From Amyelois transitella (taxonomy: Eukaryota > Arthropoda > Insecta > Lepidoptera > Pyralidae): a DNA stretch of 64,000 nucleotides. The notes beneath the pieces were generated by a model. It saw only the letters and a list, made by a program, of their open reading frames with translations. It had not been told where the DNA came from and ran no database searches. The position numbers were made by a program, and so were the translations under genes. The stretch lies in contig NC_083516.1 in the NCBI RefSeq assembly GCF_032362555.1, positions 1,141,001-1,205,000 on the forward strand, written 5' to 3'. Shown in pieces: positions 39,693 through 64,000 of the stretch (the stretch's first letter is position 1; each line of letters opens with the position of its first letter).

Positions 39693-41390
39693 AGTGAATA
39701 TATGGGTGGCAAGTATAGAAATCTCAGAACGGGGACTTTTTATTATAACAAGTGTGCCGGGTACAAAGGTCGGTTATGTAAAGAAAGAAAGAAAAAAATA
39801 TGTTTGGCGCGAAAGGTTACATAGTTCATAACCATAGAATTAAAAAAATACATGATGCGAGCAAAAGGGTTTTCACTCAGCATATGCATGTGTATGATGA
39901 GGTTACACAATGCGCTGATTTTCAGTGAAACCTAGTATTAAGGAGGCTTCGCCATTCAATATGAAGGATACATAAAAATATCGATATAAAATTAAGCGTG
40001 ATAGTATGGACATATAAAGTATTAGGAAGGTACTTTGAATTATCTATGTATGTTTTATTTTCTCTCATGCTTAGACCTTTTATTATTTACTCTGTACTTA
40101 ATTGCAGAATTAAATAAAATTGTCTCACACGTGTTGTACGGTAAAAAATACAAAATGTTATTTATCTCTGATCCGAATCTTTCCGGTTTTATACATAGCG
40201 CCATCTAGTGATAAAAGACTTAAATCAAAAAGGTGCGTTTTGACGTTTACGTCTATTCAGCAATAGATGTCTCTAACTGATACACGATCTTTCTATGCTT
40301 TATCGTTAGATGGCGCTTGGAATTATTGGGGTCTTCTGGAGGTTTCTGCAACTGAGAACCGAACCAAACCCATTCTGGATCATGGTTACAAGCCTGAATG
40401 TGCAGGTTTTTTTTTCACCGCAAGAGCATCAGTTATCAATCAATCTTATTTTACAAAAAAACTCTTCAAGTCATTGGTAAATGGTCGCGGTATAGGATTT
40501 GAACCTGTTGTGCCATTTTTGAGCACCTTTACCGTTCGACCGGCGACGTTCCAACCATAGATAAGAATATGTACTGGTTTTACCAGAGAATATTTCTTAT
40601 CATAGTGTATTGCTTTGTTTTTGACACTACATGCGATAAAAAGCCTTGCCTGTCAGCAACCTTTTTGGTAATTAAAAAAAAGGAATAAATGAAACGACAA
40701 AGCCCACTTAATTAAACTATATTAAATACAAATTAACTTATCAATATACATAGACCTTTCGTAAAAATTCTACACGTACAGTATATGATGTATAACAATA
40801 TTATTGAATGATAAGGAGTGGATAAAAGGAGTTATTTTACAAAAATATATGAGTGTGGAGCGGGTGCACCACTCACAAACACACATTCTGTCATAAAAAA
40901 TAATTTCATTTATATTGATAGCATAATATTTTTAAATCAACAATAATTCTATCTTTGTCTTCGGATTCCTTAACTTAGAGCCTTATTAAATAAAGTCACA
41001 TAAACTAATTAAAAATTATTTAGTTCATTGCTACAAATTCTACTAAAAATATACCTACTTTAAATATTTACATCAAAATAACATTACGTCTTAATCAAAT
41101 AAAAATAGTACCTACAAAGCAACTTTGGATGTTTGTGATGTTAATCACAATGTCGAAATATATTAAAAAAAAAAAAAAACTGTCTGTGGTGAACCCGCGC
41201 AAACTCTCAACTAGAAGAATAATGGGCAAACATTCACATCTCAATCGTATGATCGAGTTCCAAATGTAAAAGGCTAGATTGCCTCAATCAGTCTCAAAAT
41301 CCGACTCCGTCATAAACACATTTTTTTTATTATTTCAAAACTCGAACGTCATAAGCATTGGTCGTGTTTTCGCGCGCAAATCTTGACCCG
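39693..41390. other. Region 3' of Pfrx, no gene recognised
   Basis: AT-rich. Includes a diverged repeat of family C at about 40370-40560 (CAAGCCTGAATGTGCAGGTT) and probably the Pfrx 3' UTR nearest 41390. No other exon seen. Confidence 0.5.
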
Positions 41391-56945
<15,555 letters not shown>

Positions 56946-59282
56946 CTTGGTGATAAAGTATTTTTTAATGTTTATTTAACAATAGAGTTATTTAATTAAT
57001 TATTAATTTAATAAATTTCTACAAAGGATCGCCTCCAATTCGAAGTAGTAGCGAACGATAAATGAAGCTGTCAATGTCATAATCCGTAAAATGACATGAC
57101 AGAAGGGCGAACATAGACTAAAATATTTGCTTTTACTTATACAACTGACATAGATAACAAGTTCTTCTTGGCAAATAATATTTTTTTCCGATTTTTAAAA
57201 AGCAAGAGGTACTTAATTCAACTGTATTTTTTAACAATGAAGCACTTTGACAAAAGTTTAATGCGGAAATCTTATATAACTTAAAAGACAGTAGTTTGTT
57301 AGGCAGGATTTATACCTTATTTATGCTTGGAAATACAGTTGAACGTAGTCTTTTAGTCTTTGCAAGACTATTGGGTCTGTCGACCCCGTTATGGATAAAG
57401 ACGTAATTATATGTATGTATGTATGGTTGCACGAGGACGGATGTTGACAAATATTATAGGTATTAGGCTAAGTGTTATGAATGGTATTAGACAAATCAAC
57501 AGGTGGGTGGTGCTAATTATAGATTAGAATCGAGGCGGACGCCGACGCAACTCGAATTGTGTAACTAGTGTCATCGAATATCCTTGACATTGCTTTTTCT
57601 AAAGCGAGTCTTTAGAGTAGAGCGACTTGTATTAGGAATTTTACGCGTTGATACTAGTCTAAACTTCCGTAGGTACATACATATAATCATGTCTTTACCC
57701 CTAAGGGATGGACAGAGCGAACAGTCTTGAAAAGACTGAAAGGTTACGTTTAACTTCCCTAACTATGTGAATATTAACGTGTATGAATAGAATATAATTA
57801 TTTTCAAATTGGATACAAGGTAGGTATCACTTATTGACGTAACATCGCTTAAATCTTATTACAACTACTACCGCTTCCAAAGCGCATGTGTAGAAGAAAC
57901 GGCGGAACAAACTACACTGCAGAATTTTCACTAAATCATGGACAAATGCTCATTGTCTACATTAAAAAACATGAATCAATGTAAAACTAATTATTTCAAT
58001 ACGAATATATCGTCAAATATTACATTTTCCGTTAGCCTTGTTCTTCCAATAAAATTCATTGCGGATTAGTCCAAGTAGGCGTTTATTGATAGTTGGTGAC
58101 CACGCCACTACTTTTGTCTTATTAAGCCATTTATTGTCTATGGATATATCGACAACATATCAATTTACTTTAATCAGGCTAATGTAACGCGTTGTTGATC
58201 GAGTTGATGATACGAAAAATGAGTTTTTGATGAATAGGTAGGTAGGTAGTTATGTGCATATAAGAAGTTAGAGAGTAACCATAGAATTAAAAGAAAAATA
58301 AGACTAGAACTATAAGAGTGATGTGTCATAGTTACCTACAATTCAATCCGTCAATATGTTTCGTTTCTTCTTCACTGTCTCTCTCTCTCTCTCTCTCTCC
58401 CTATCACTTCGGATAATTTCAATGACAGAAAGAGAAGCAAATATATGACATATTCCCTAAACAACCATAAAGCTTCGCTTCTCCGCCATATACACAAAAC
58501 CAGGCAAGGCAACATAATAATTAACATTATTAAAAATTCATATCCTGCAGTTTTGTCATATTATTGTTAGTTATCACGTACTTACCACTCTAAAAATCCA
58601 GGTAAAATTCCTGTCCCATGATTCAAAAAGAATTTTTTCCTTGCTTTATAATGAGAGCGATGCATCACCGGTTATATTCTTTGCCACCGGCATAATACAC
58701 ACATAGGCACAGGTGATAGAAAAAGAAAATGCAGAGTTGGATTGAGAATGATTCTGAAGTTCCAAACATGTACTTCGGTCTTAGTATCTTGTTTATGAAA
58801 TTGAACTTTTTTATTGTTTACAACCTGAAGCAGCTATTGATGCTGCCAGCTGGTACGATAGCAAAAAAATAGGGTAGTATAGAAAAAAACATAGAGTGTG
58901 CCAGTTGCTTTCTTCCCACGCAGATCGTAATGTAAAATAAAGTCAATCAAGGGATTTTGGTTTTTGGTGATTGGCTAGCAACCTGTCAGTATCTGAATCT
59001 TATTTACTGACTTACATTAGTAGCCAATGTATCCATCCAACTTCGTCTTTGAGTTTTCGACACTACGTGGATGCTTTATTTAAGTGTAAAGATGTTATTA
59101 TAAACGAAGTATTAAAGAACAGTTGATTCAAATGAAATAGGCTCCTATCCAGTTCACACCGAGAAGATATGTGACGCTACGTAGTTAGGGTACAGATTTT
59201 AATTAGAACGACGTTAGTTAGCGTTTATTTATTTTGAGTATAGGCTATTTGACAAAGTTCTAAAAACTATCTAAAAGCATAT
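56946..59282. other. Region upstream of Pfrx, no further gene recognised
   Basis: Pfrx promoter presumably at 56946-57110. The remainder holds SINE-B tails (57340-57424 plus, 57672-57756 minus), a family D copy (57795-57935), a (CT)n run (58378-58399) and AT-rich filler. I found no further coding exon. Confidence 0.5.
58378..58399. repeat. (CT)n microsatellite
   Basis: A pure CT run ending in CCCTATC. Confidence 0.85.
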
Positions 59283-62200
59283 AAATGGCGGCGATGGTGT
59301 CCGCACCCCATCACGTCTCGTTCCCGCGGGAGCGGTATGCGGTCTGCTGAAAGCCGCTTTGCGACGATGAATGTAAGAGGAGGAATGAAGGATAAGATTG
59401 AGGAAGTATGCCAGATGATGGATGAAAGACGTTTGGATGTGTTGTGCGTGAATGAAACGAAGCGGAAAGGATGCGACGCGACGCAGCACGGCCCTTACAC
59501 GGCGTATTGGTCTGGAATTTCCAGTACCAGCCGAGGCTGTCAAGGGGTCGGTCTAATTCTTTCTGCACGAATGGCTGAGTGCGTGAATGAGTATGAGTGT
59601 GTCAGCCCTCGTCTTCTATGGATTAGGCTGAAAGTTGGAATCACTCGGATCTTCGTTCTAGGTGTTTATGCACCTTGGGATGTGGGTTCGAGGGGTACAA
59701 CATCAGCAAAAAGCGAAAACGAGGAGTTCTGGAATAGTGTAAGAGAAGTATTGAAAGTTACCAAGCCAAATGAGAAGATTATTATGTTAGGTGATTTTAA
59801 TGGATGGGTGGGTGTAAAGCGTGATGGATATGAAAAGGTGCTTGGTGCGTTTGGTGACGAAAAGGTGAATGATAATGGAAGAAGTGTATTAGAAATTTGT
59901 CTAGAGTGGGATCTTTTTGTGTCGAACTCAATGTTTCAACATAAAGAGATCCACACCTACACAAGAGTGGAAGGTATTTTAAAAAGTATGATAGACTTTG
60001 TGATTGTAGATGAAAGATTGAAGAACAAAGTGCTGGATACCCGTGCATATCGCGGTGCTGGCATTGACTCGGACCATTTACTGGTGATATCCCGGATAAG
60101 GGGTATCTTCAATCGCTGGCGGCACAGGGTAAGGGAGCAAACCAGCGCTTTGGAAAGAGTAAAAGTAGAAAATTTGCAAGATATGGATGTAGGTAAGAAG
60201 TATATTAATAGACTGAAGGATGAATTTGAAGATTTAGAGGAAATGAGCGATATTGAAGATGGATGGAAGGAATTTAAAGAAAGAATTGTGAAAGTAGCTG
60301 TTGAAGTGTGTGGTGTAAGTAGAAGAAGGAAAGGAAAAAATCACAAAAATGCGTGGATGAGTAAAGATGTGCAAGAACTTGTGCGATTAAAGAAGAAAGC
60401 ATGGCTGGATTTGTTAGCAGCAAAAGCTAACTTAAGAATGCAAGAGGTTATAGATGAAGATGTGAATGAAGCACGTAAGGAATATAAGAAAATGAAAGAT
60501 TTGGTTAAGAAAGCTGTGATTAGAAAGAAAGAAGAGTATAAAGAGGATTTTGATAAAAGGCTATCAGAAGACTTTCAGTCAAATCTGAAAGTATTCTGGA
60601 AATCCGTAAGGTCAGCCCGAGGAAATACTATAACCAGAGAGCTGACTAGGATCAGATGCCAGGATGGTAGCGTTGTGAAAGGAGAAGAATGTGTACTAAA
60701 GATATGGAAGGACTATTTTGAAAGTTTATTTGAAAAAAAGGAAGGAAATAAGAAAGATTTCTGCTATAGCGAAGAAAAAGAGAATGAGATGGAAGGCGAA
60801 ATTGAAATGTTCGAAATTGTGGAAGCACTTAAGAGTATGAAAGCGGGAAAGGCTGCTGGGTGTGATAGAGTGTCGGTCGAGATGCTTAAAGCAGGAAAAG
60901 GCGTAGTAGCTAGTCAGTTGTACTGCCTTTTCAATTTGTGTTGGAGAAGCGGCCGAGTACCAAAAGATTGGTGTAAGGCTGTTATCGTGCCACTTTACAA
61001 AGGAAAAGGGTCACAGCTGGACTGCAAAAATTATCGTGGTATAAGCCTGCTTAGCGTCGTCGGCAAATTGTATGCTAAGGTATTGATTAATAGAGTCAGG
61101 AATGAAACTGATGACAAAATATGGGATGCTCAAGCGGGATTTCGAAAGGGAATGGGATGTACTGATCAGGTCTTTTCCTTGCGGTGCATAGCCGAAAAGT
61201 TTTTGGCCAAGAGTCAAAAAGTCTATTGCACATTCGTAGATCTGGAAAAGGCCTATGACAGAGTTGAGAGGAATGAATTGTGGTCAGCACTTTCTATGCA
61301 TGGGGTGAGCAGTCTCTTAATACGAGCACTGAAATCCTTATATGAGGATTCGAGTGCTTGTGTCAGGATAAACGGAGCGCACACTGAGTGGTTTAAGATT
61401 GAGAAAGGCGTTAGGCAGGGATGTGTTGCGTCACCGTGGCTGTTCAACCTATTTATGGATAGCTGTTTGACAGATTTGAAAGAGTCTAAAAGTGGATTAA
61501 GGATGAATGAGTTACTCGTCAAATGTCTGCTCTATGCCGACGATCAGGTTATACTGGCGTCATCAGCGGAGGAGTTACAGGAGATGGTAAACTGTATGCA
61601 TGAAGCTTTAAAAGAGAAAGGAATGAAAGTGAACGTAAGTAAAACTAAAACACTGGTTTTTGAAATGGAGAAAGAAATGACAGCATGTAATATTTTGATT
61701 GGAGGAGAAAAAGTGGAGCAAGTGAAAGAGTTTGTATATCTAGGATCAAAGTTTACATCAGATGGCAAGTATGATAGTGATATTGAAAGGAGAGTGAACG
61801 CGGGGAACATGGTGAATGGAGCTTTGCATGCCTTTATGAGCAGTCAGAAACTATCCAAAAAGGCTCGACTGGCTGTGCACAGGGGCGTGTTGGTCCCGAC
61901 ATTAATGTATGGGAGTGAAAGTTGGGTATGGCAAAAGAAGCATGAAAGCAGAATAAATGCAGTGGAAATGAGAGCGTTAAGGAGTATGATGGGTGTGAAA
62001 TTGAGTGACAGGATAAGGAACAGCGTGATAAGGGAATGTTGTGATGTGAAAGAAGATGTAGTTACAGGAATAGAAAAGGGTATGTTAAGATGGTTCGGTC
62101 ATGTGGAGAGGATGAATGAAAGCAGGTTGACTAAGCAGATATACAAGGAGAGTGTGGAGGGAAAGGTCGGAGTGGGAAGACCTAGACGAACGTATCTTGA

Positions 62201-62395
62201 TCAAATTAAGGACGTCCTGGTAAAGGGTCAGGTCAAAAGTACCCGAAACCGCCGAGCTTGTATGAAGAGAGTTATGAATGTGGACGAAGCGAAAGAAGTA
62301 TGCAGAGATCGTGGCAAGTGGAAAGAGGTAGTCTCTGCCTACCCCTCCGGGAAAGAGGCGTGATTTTATGTATGTAGGTATGTATGTATCTTAGG
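59283..62395 (+). mobile_element. RTE-type LINE, apparently full length
   Basis: A short 5' leader (ATGGCGGCGATGGTGTCCGC onward), one ORF, almost no 3' UTR and a (TATG)n tail just after the stop. At least nine 5'-truncated copies of its 3' end occur in this window, all ending at the same tail. Confidence 0.85.
59337..62363 (+). CDS. RTE-type endonuclease/reverse transcriptase, 1008 codons, uninterrupted
   Basis: An N-terminal apurinic-type endonuclease (about 10-255) with MNVRGGMKDKI, LCVNETKR (catalytic Glu), MLGDFNGWVG (about 149-158) and DSDHLLVISR (about 243-252). The RT (about 500-800) has KNYRGISLLSVVGKLYAKVL, QAGFRKGMGCTDQVF, FVDLEKAYDRVERNELW, GVRQGCVASPWLFNLFMDS and LYADDQVILASS (YADD about 732-735). 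The C-terminal region ends RWFGHVERMNESRLTKQ, VGRPRRTYLDQIKDVL and AYPSGKEA. Lengths and order fit the RTE clade. A second Met at 59366 (MNVRGG) sits at the usual endonuclease start and could be the true initiator. No stop or frameshift is present and all key residues are in place, so this copy may be active. Confidence 0.88.
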   Translation: MRSAESRFATMNVRGGMKDKIEEVCQMMDERRLDVLCVNETKRKGCDATQHGPYTAYWSGISSTSRGCQGVGLILSARMAECVNEYECVSPRLLWIRLKVGITRIFVLGVYAPWDVGSRGTTSAKSENEEFWNSVREVLKVTKPNEKIIMLGDFNGWVGVKRDGYEKVLGAFGDEKVNDNGRSVLEICLEWDLFVSNSMFQHKEIHTYTRVEGILKSMIDFVIVDERLKNKVLDTRAYRGAGIDSDHLLVISRIRGIFNRWRHRVREQTSALERVKVENLQDMDVGKKYINRLKDEFEDLEEMSDIEDGWKEFKERIVKVAVEVCGVSRRRKGKNHKNAWMSKDVQELVRLKKKAWLDLLAAKANLRMQEVIDEDVNEARKEYKKMKDLVKKAVIRKKEEYKEDFDKRLSEDFQSNLKVFWKSVRSARGNTITRELTRIRCQDGSVVKGEECVLKIWKDYFESLFEKKEGNKKDFCYSEEKENEMEGEIEMFEIVEALKSMKAGKAAGCDRVSVEMLKAGKGVVASQLYCLFNLCWRSGRVPKDWCKAVIVPLYKGKGSQLDCKNYRGISLLSVVGKLYAKVLINRVRNETDDKIWDAQAGFRKGMGCTDQVFSLRCIAEKFLAKSQKVYCTFVDLEKAYDRVERNELWSALSMHGVSSLLIRALKSLYEDSSACVRINGAHTEWFKIEKGVRQGCVASPWLFNLFMDSCLTDLKESKSGLRMNELLVKCLLYADDQVILASSAEELQEMVNCMHEALKEKGMKVNVSKTKTLVFEMEKEMTACNILIGGEKVEQVKEFVYLGSKFTSDGKYDSDIERRVNAGNMVNGALHAFMSSQKLSKKARLAVHRGVLVPTLMYGSESWVWQKKHESRINAVEMRALRSMMGVKLSDRIRNSVIRECCDVKEDVVTGIEKGMLRWFGHVERMNESRLTKQIYKESVEGKVGVGRPRRTYLDQIKDVLVKGQVKSTRNRRACMKRVMNVDEAKEVCRDRGKWKEVVSAYPSGKEA

Positions 62396-62653
62396 GTATT
62401 TATTTGTTTATAAGGAGCCTTACAAAAATACTTTTCTGCCTTTATTACAGCTATTTTATTAAAAAATCGATAAAGAAAATGAAATATTCAAATATGCCGC
62501 CAAAACGCGACTTTTAGCAATATGGCGGGCATGGCATGCAGTGACGTAAATTTCGTGTAAATATCATACAAAGCTTGTTGGTGTTTCGAAAAGTTTTGAT
62601 TTTCTCTTGTTTTATTTAACTTATGCCACGTCATATGTGTGAAAATTATTAAA

Positions 62654-62782
62654 ATGAGTTCCTATAAATGTTGTGCAGTGCCTCAATGCACTAATACAAC
62701 AATAAAATCTCCTACGAACCTGTTTTTTTCTATGCCGATGGATTTGAATATTCGCAAGAAGTGGTTTCCGATCATGATCTAA
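62654..62782 (+). CDS. THAP-domain-like fragment (42 codons)
   Basis: MSSYKCCAVPQCTNTT then LFFSMPMDLNIRKKWF resembles the N-terminal half of a THAP zinc finger (C-x-C pair, a conserved Phe-x-x-Pro-like FSMP turn, and a basic KKW helix). It ends at a TAA after KKWFPIMI, before the second Cys/His pair expected in a C2CH THAP domain. It could be a first exon with an unnoticed donor or a remnant of a THAP-bearing transposon or gene. Confidence 0.5.
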   Translation: MSSYKCCAVPQCTNTTIKSPTNLFFSMPMDLNIRKKWFPIMI

Positions 62783-62809
62783 GATCAGTGGTTACCAAGA
62801 TATACTTAC

Positions 62810-62937
62810 ATTGATGTTTTCACATTCCTCAGTTCGGCAGCATAGAAATCTGGATTGTCTTTGAAGAAGACGCCAACCATTATTGCGTCCACTTTTGGTA
62901 GGTTTCGACTGTCAGCTTTCGCGGAATTGGTTTCCAT
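62810..62937 (-). CDS. Putative first exon, YqaJ/transposon-associated N-terminal domain
   Basis: 128 nt: ATG (62937) through 42 codons to AT followed by a strong donor gtaagt. The sequence METNSAKADSRNLPKVDAIM, FFKDNPDFYAAELRNVK resembles the N-terminus of insect proteins that carry a YqaJ-type recombinase domain, whose usual continuation (a YGD-x-A-x-GYVQ segment) would be in the next exon. I did not find that exon in the 3-6 kb downstream. Convergent with the THAP-like fragment. Confidence 0.45.
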
Positions 62938-63872
62938 TATTAAATACCTATGTTATCTGAGTAATCCTGAGCGATCAAACACTTATAAAATCTTGAAAAA
63001 TTATAGCGAACACTAAGGAACGGTACGATCCACAGTCTGTTTATGGATAATTGACGTCATAATAGAAATAGCCAACCACGTTCGTTTTTAGTCACGTGAC
63101 AGCTGCATAAAAAAACCTAATTTTCTGAGACGGATTTTGTTAAAATAATGCAATATTTTTATCTCGCGTTATTACAAATCGCTCCAAAAAAATAATATTA
63201 AGACTGATGACATAAAAGAAATGTATATTTTTAATACAGTCAAATAGCCTATTGAGCAGCGAGTATTGAGTCACTTCGTTTTAGTAGTATAAATTGACCT
63301 TTAGCGGTATAATTTGTGGTTTGTTGATAAAATTAATAATATAATCACATGTAAGTATCTATATATATTATGTATGTATAATAAATATTATGCCCTAGCA
63401 GACTTAAAACTTGTTTATATGTAAGATTCTATGCCTAGATCTTTATTGTGAAATAATATTGATACAATAGTTAAATGTTGTGAATAAATCCTTACAAATA
63501 TATAGGTAAAATTAGTAAGTAAGTATTCTATAAATTTGTGAAAGTATTATACCTACAAATTTGATAAATAAAAACTTATGGTAATGGTACCTACCATAAA
63601 CCAATTCAGAGAAGAGTCATTTGTACATGGCTGCAGTCTGCAGTATAAGTTGAATCTGTGCATCATGTTTTTTTTTAAATTTGAGCAGGTTTTTTAAAGG
63701 CACCTTAATCTGACGCTAAGGGCCCGTGTAACCAAGTTTTAAAAATATTTTTGACCTTTGTACCTGCGACTTCGATACCTTGTCGCTCGTAGTTCCTGTT
63801 TAGGATTGATAAACACAAAACGTACTTCGCTCGTTCTGTAGATTAAAACATTATGCTAATGAGTCATTTTTT
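62938..63872. other. Right-hand flank, no gene recognised
   Basis: AT-rich. A CACGTGAC E-box lies near 63093. A Helitron-like motif (GTACCTGCGACTTCGATACC) occurs near 63760. Otherwise I see nothing. Confidence 0.45.
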
Positions 63873-64000
63873 GACGGCCTCTGTGGCGCAGCGGTAGTAC
63901 GCTTGTCTGTGACACCGGAGGTCCCGGGTTCGAATCCCGGCCAGGGCATGATGAGAAACGAACTATTTCTCATTGGCCTGGGTATTCGATGTTTATCTAT
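63873..64000 (+). mobile_element. SINE-A, cut by the window edge
   Basis: Complete tRNA-like head (GACGGCCTCTGTGGCGCAGC, B box GGTTCGAATCC) and the start of the body (TTGGCCTGGGTATTCGATG) before the sequence stops. Confidence 0.85.

Overview
The window is nuclear DNA from an insect, most likely a moth or butterfly. It is AT-rich, has spliced genes with short GT-AG exons, and is crowded with lepidopteran-type interspersed repeats: a tRNA-headed SINE, a second SINE-like family ending in (TATG)n, RTE-type LINE fragments, Helitron-like elements ending in CTAG, and TIR-bounded MITEs. Four conserved genes can be rebuilt exon by exon with intact reading frames.

Layout. 1-7239: no gene seen, only repeat debris. 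7240-21853 (minus): a 17-exon HID1 gene (777 codons before the stop). 21854-22162: a compact divergent promoter. 22163-23035 (plus): mitochondrial acyl carrier protein (NDUFAB1 type) with two alternative middle exons. 25626-32628 (minus): a 7-exon DBF4/chiffon homologue (940 aa). 34474-39692 (minus): a DIRS-type tyrosine-recombinase retrotransposon with inverted ends and an internal complementary region, but decayed coding. 41391-56945 (minus): a 10-exon 6-phosphofructo-2-kinase/fructose-2,6-bisphosphatase (Pfrx/PFKFB, 471 aa). 59283-62395 (plus): an RTE-type LINE with one uninterrupted 1008-codon ORF. 62654-62937: a THAP-like coding fragment and, on the other strand, an apparent first exon with a donor site. 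A tRNA-headed SINE runs off the right edge.

The host genes are housekeeping genes with unrelated roles (secretory granule/Golgi trafficking, mitochondrial acyl carrier, replication kinase activation, glycolytic control), so no operon-like logic links them. What stands out is how repeats have remodelled exons. HID1 exon 13 ends inside an 11-copy, 46-bp minisatellite, and every copy carries the same 5' splice site. HID1 exon 16 lies in the loop of a roughly 185-bp inverted MITE pair. HID1 exon 8 has a broken partial copy beside it. Pfrx exon 8 has three tandem copies of its 3' 130 nt (plus a 41-nt stub) in the following intron, all differences being synonymous. The abundant SINE-like family and the intact RTE share a 3' tail, which suggests the RTE machinery mobilises it. 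A Helitron inserted cleanly at an AT inside another Helitron gives an internal proof of the insertion rule.

Exon boundaries were set by reading splice sites and checking phase by hand. Family names rest on remembered conserved motifs, not on a database search.
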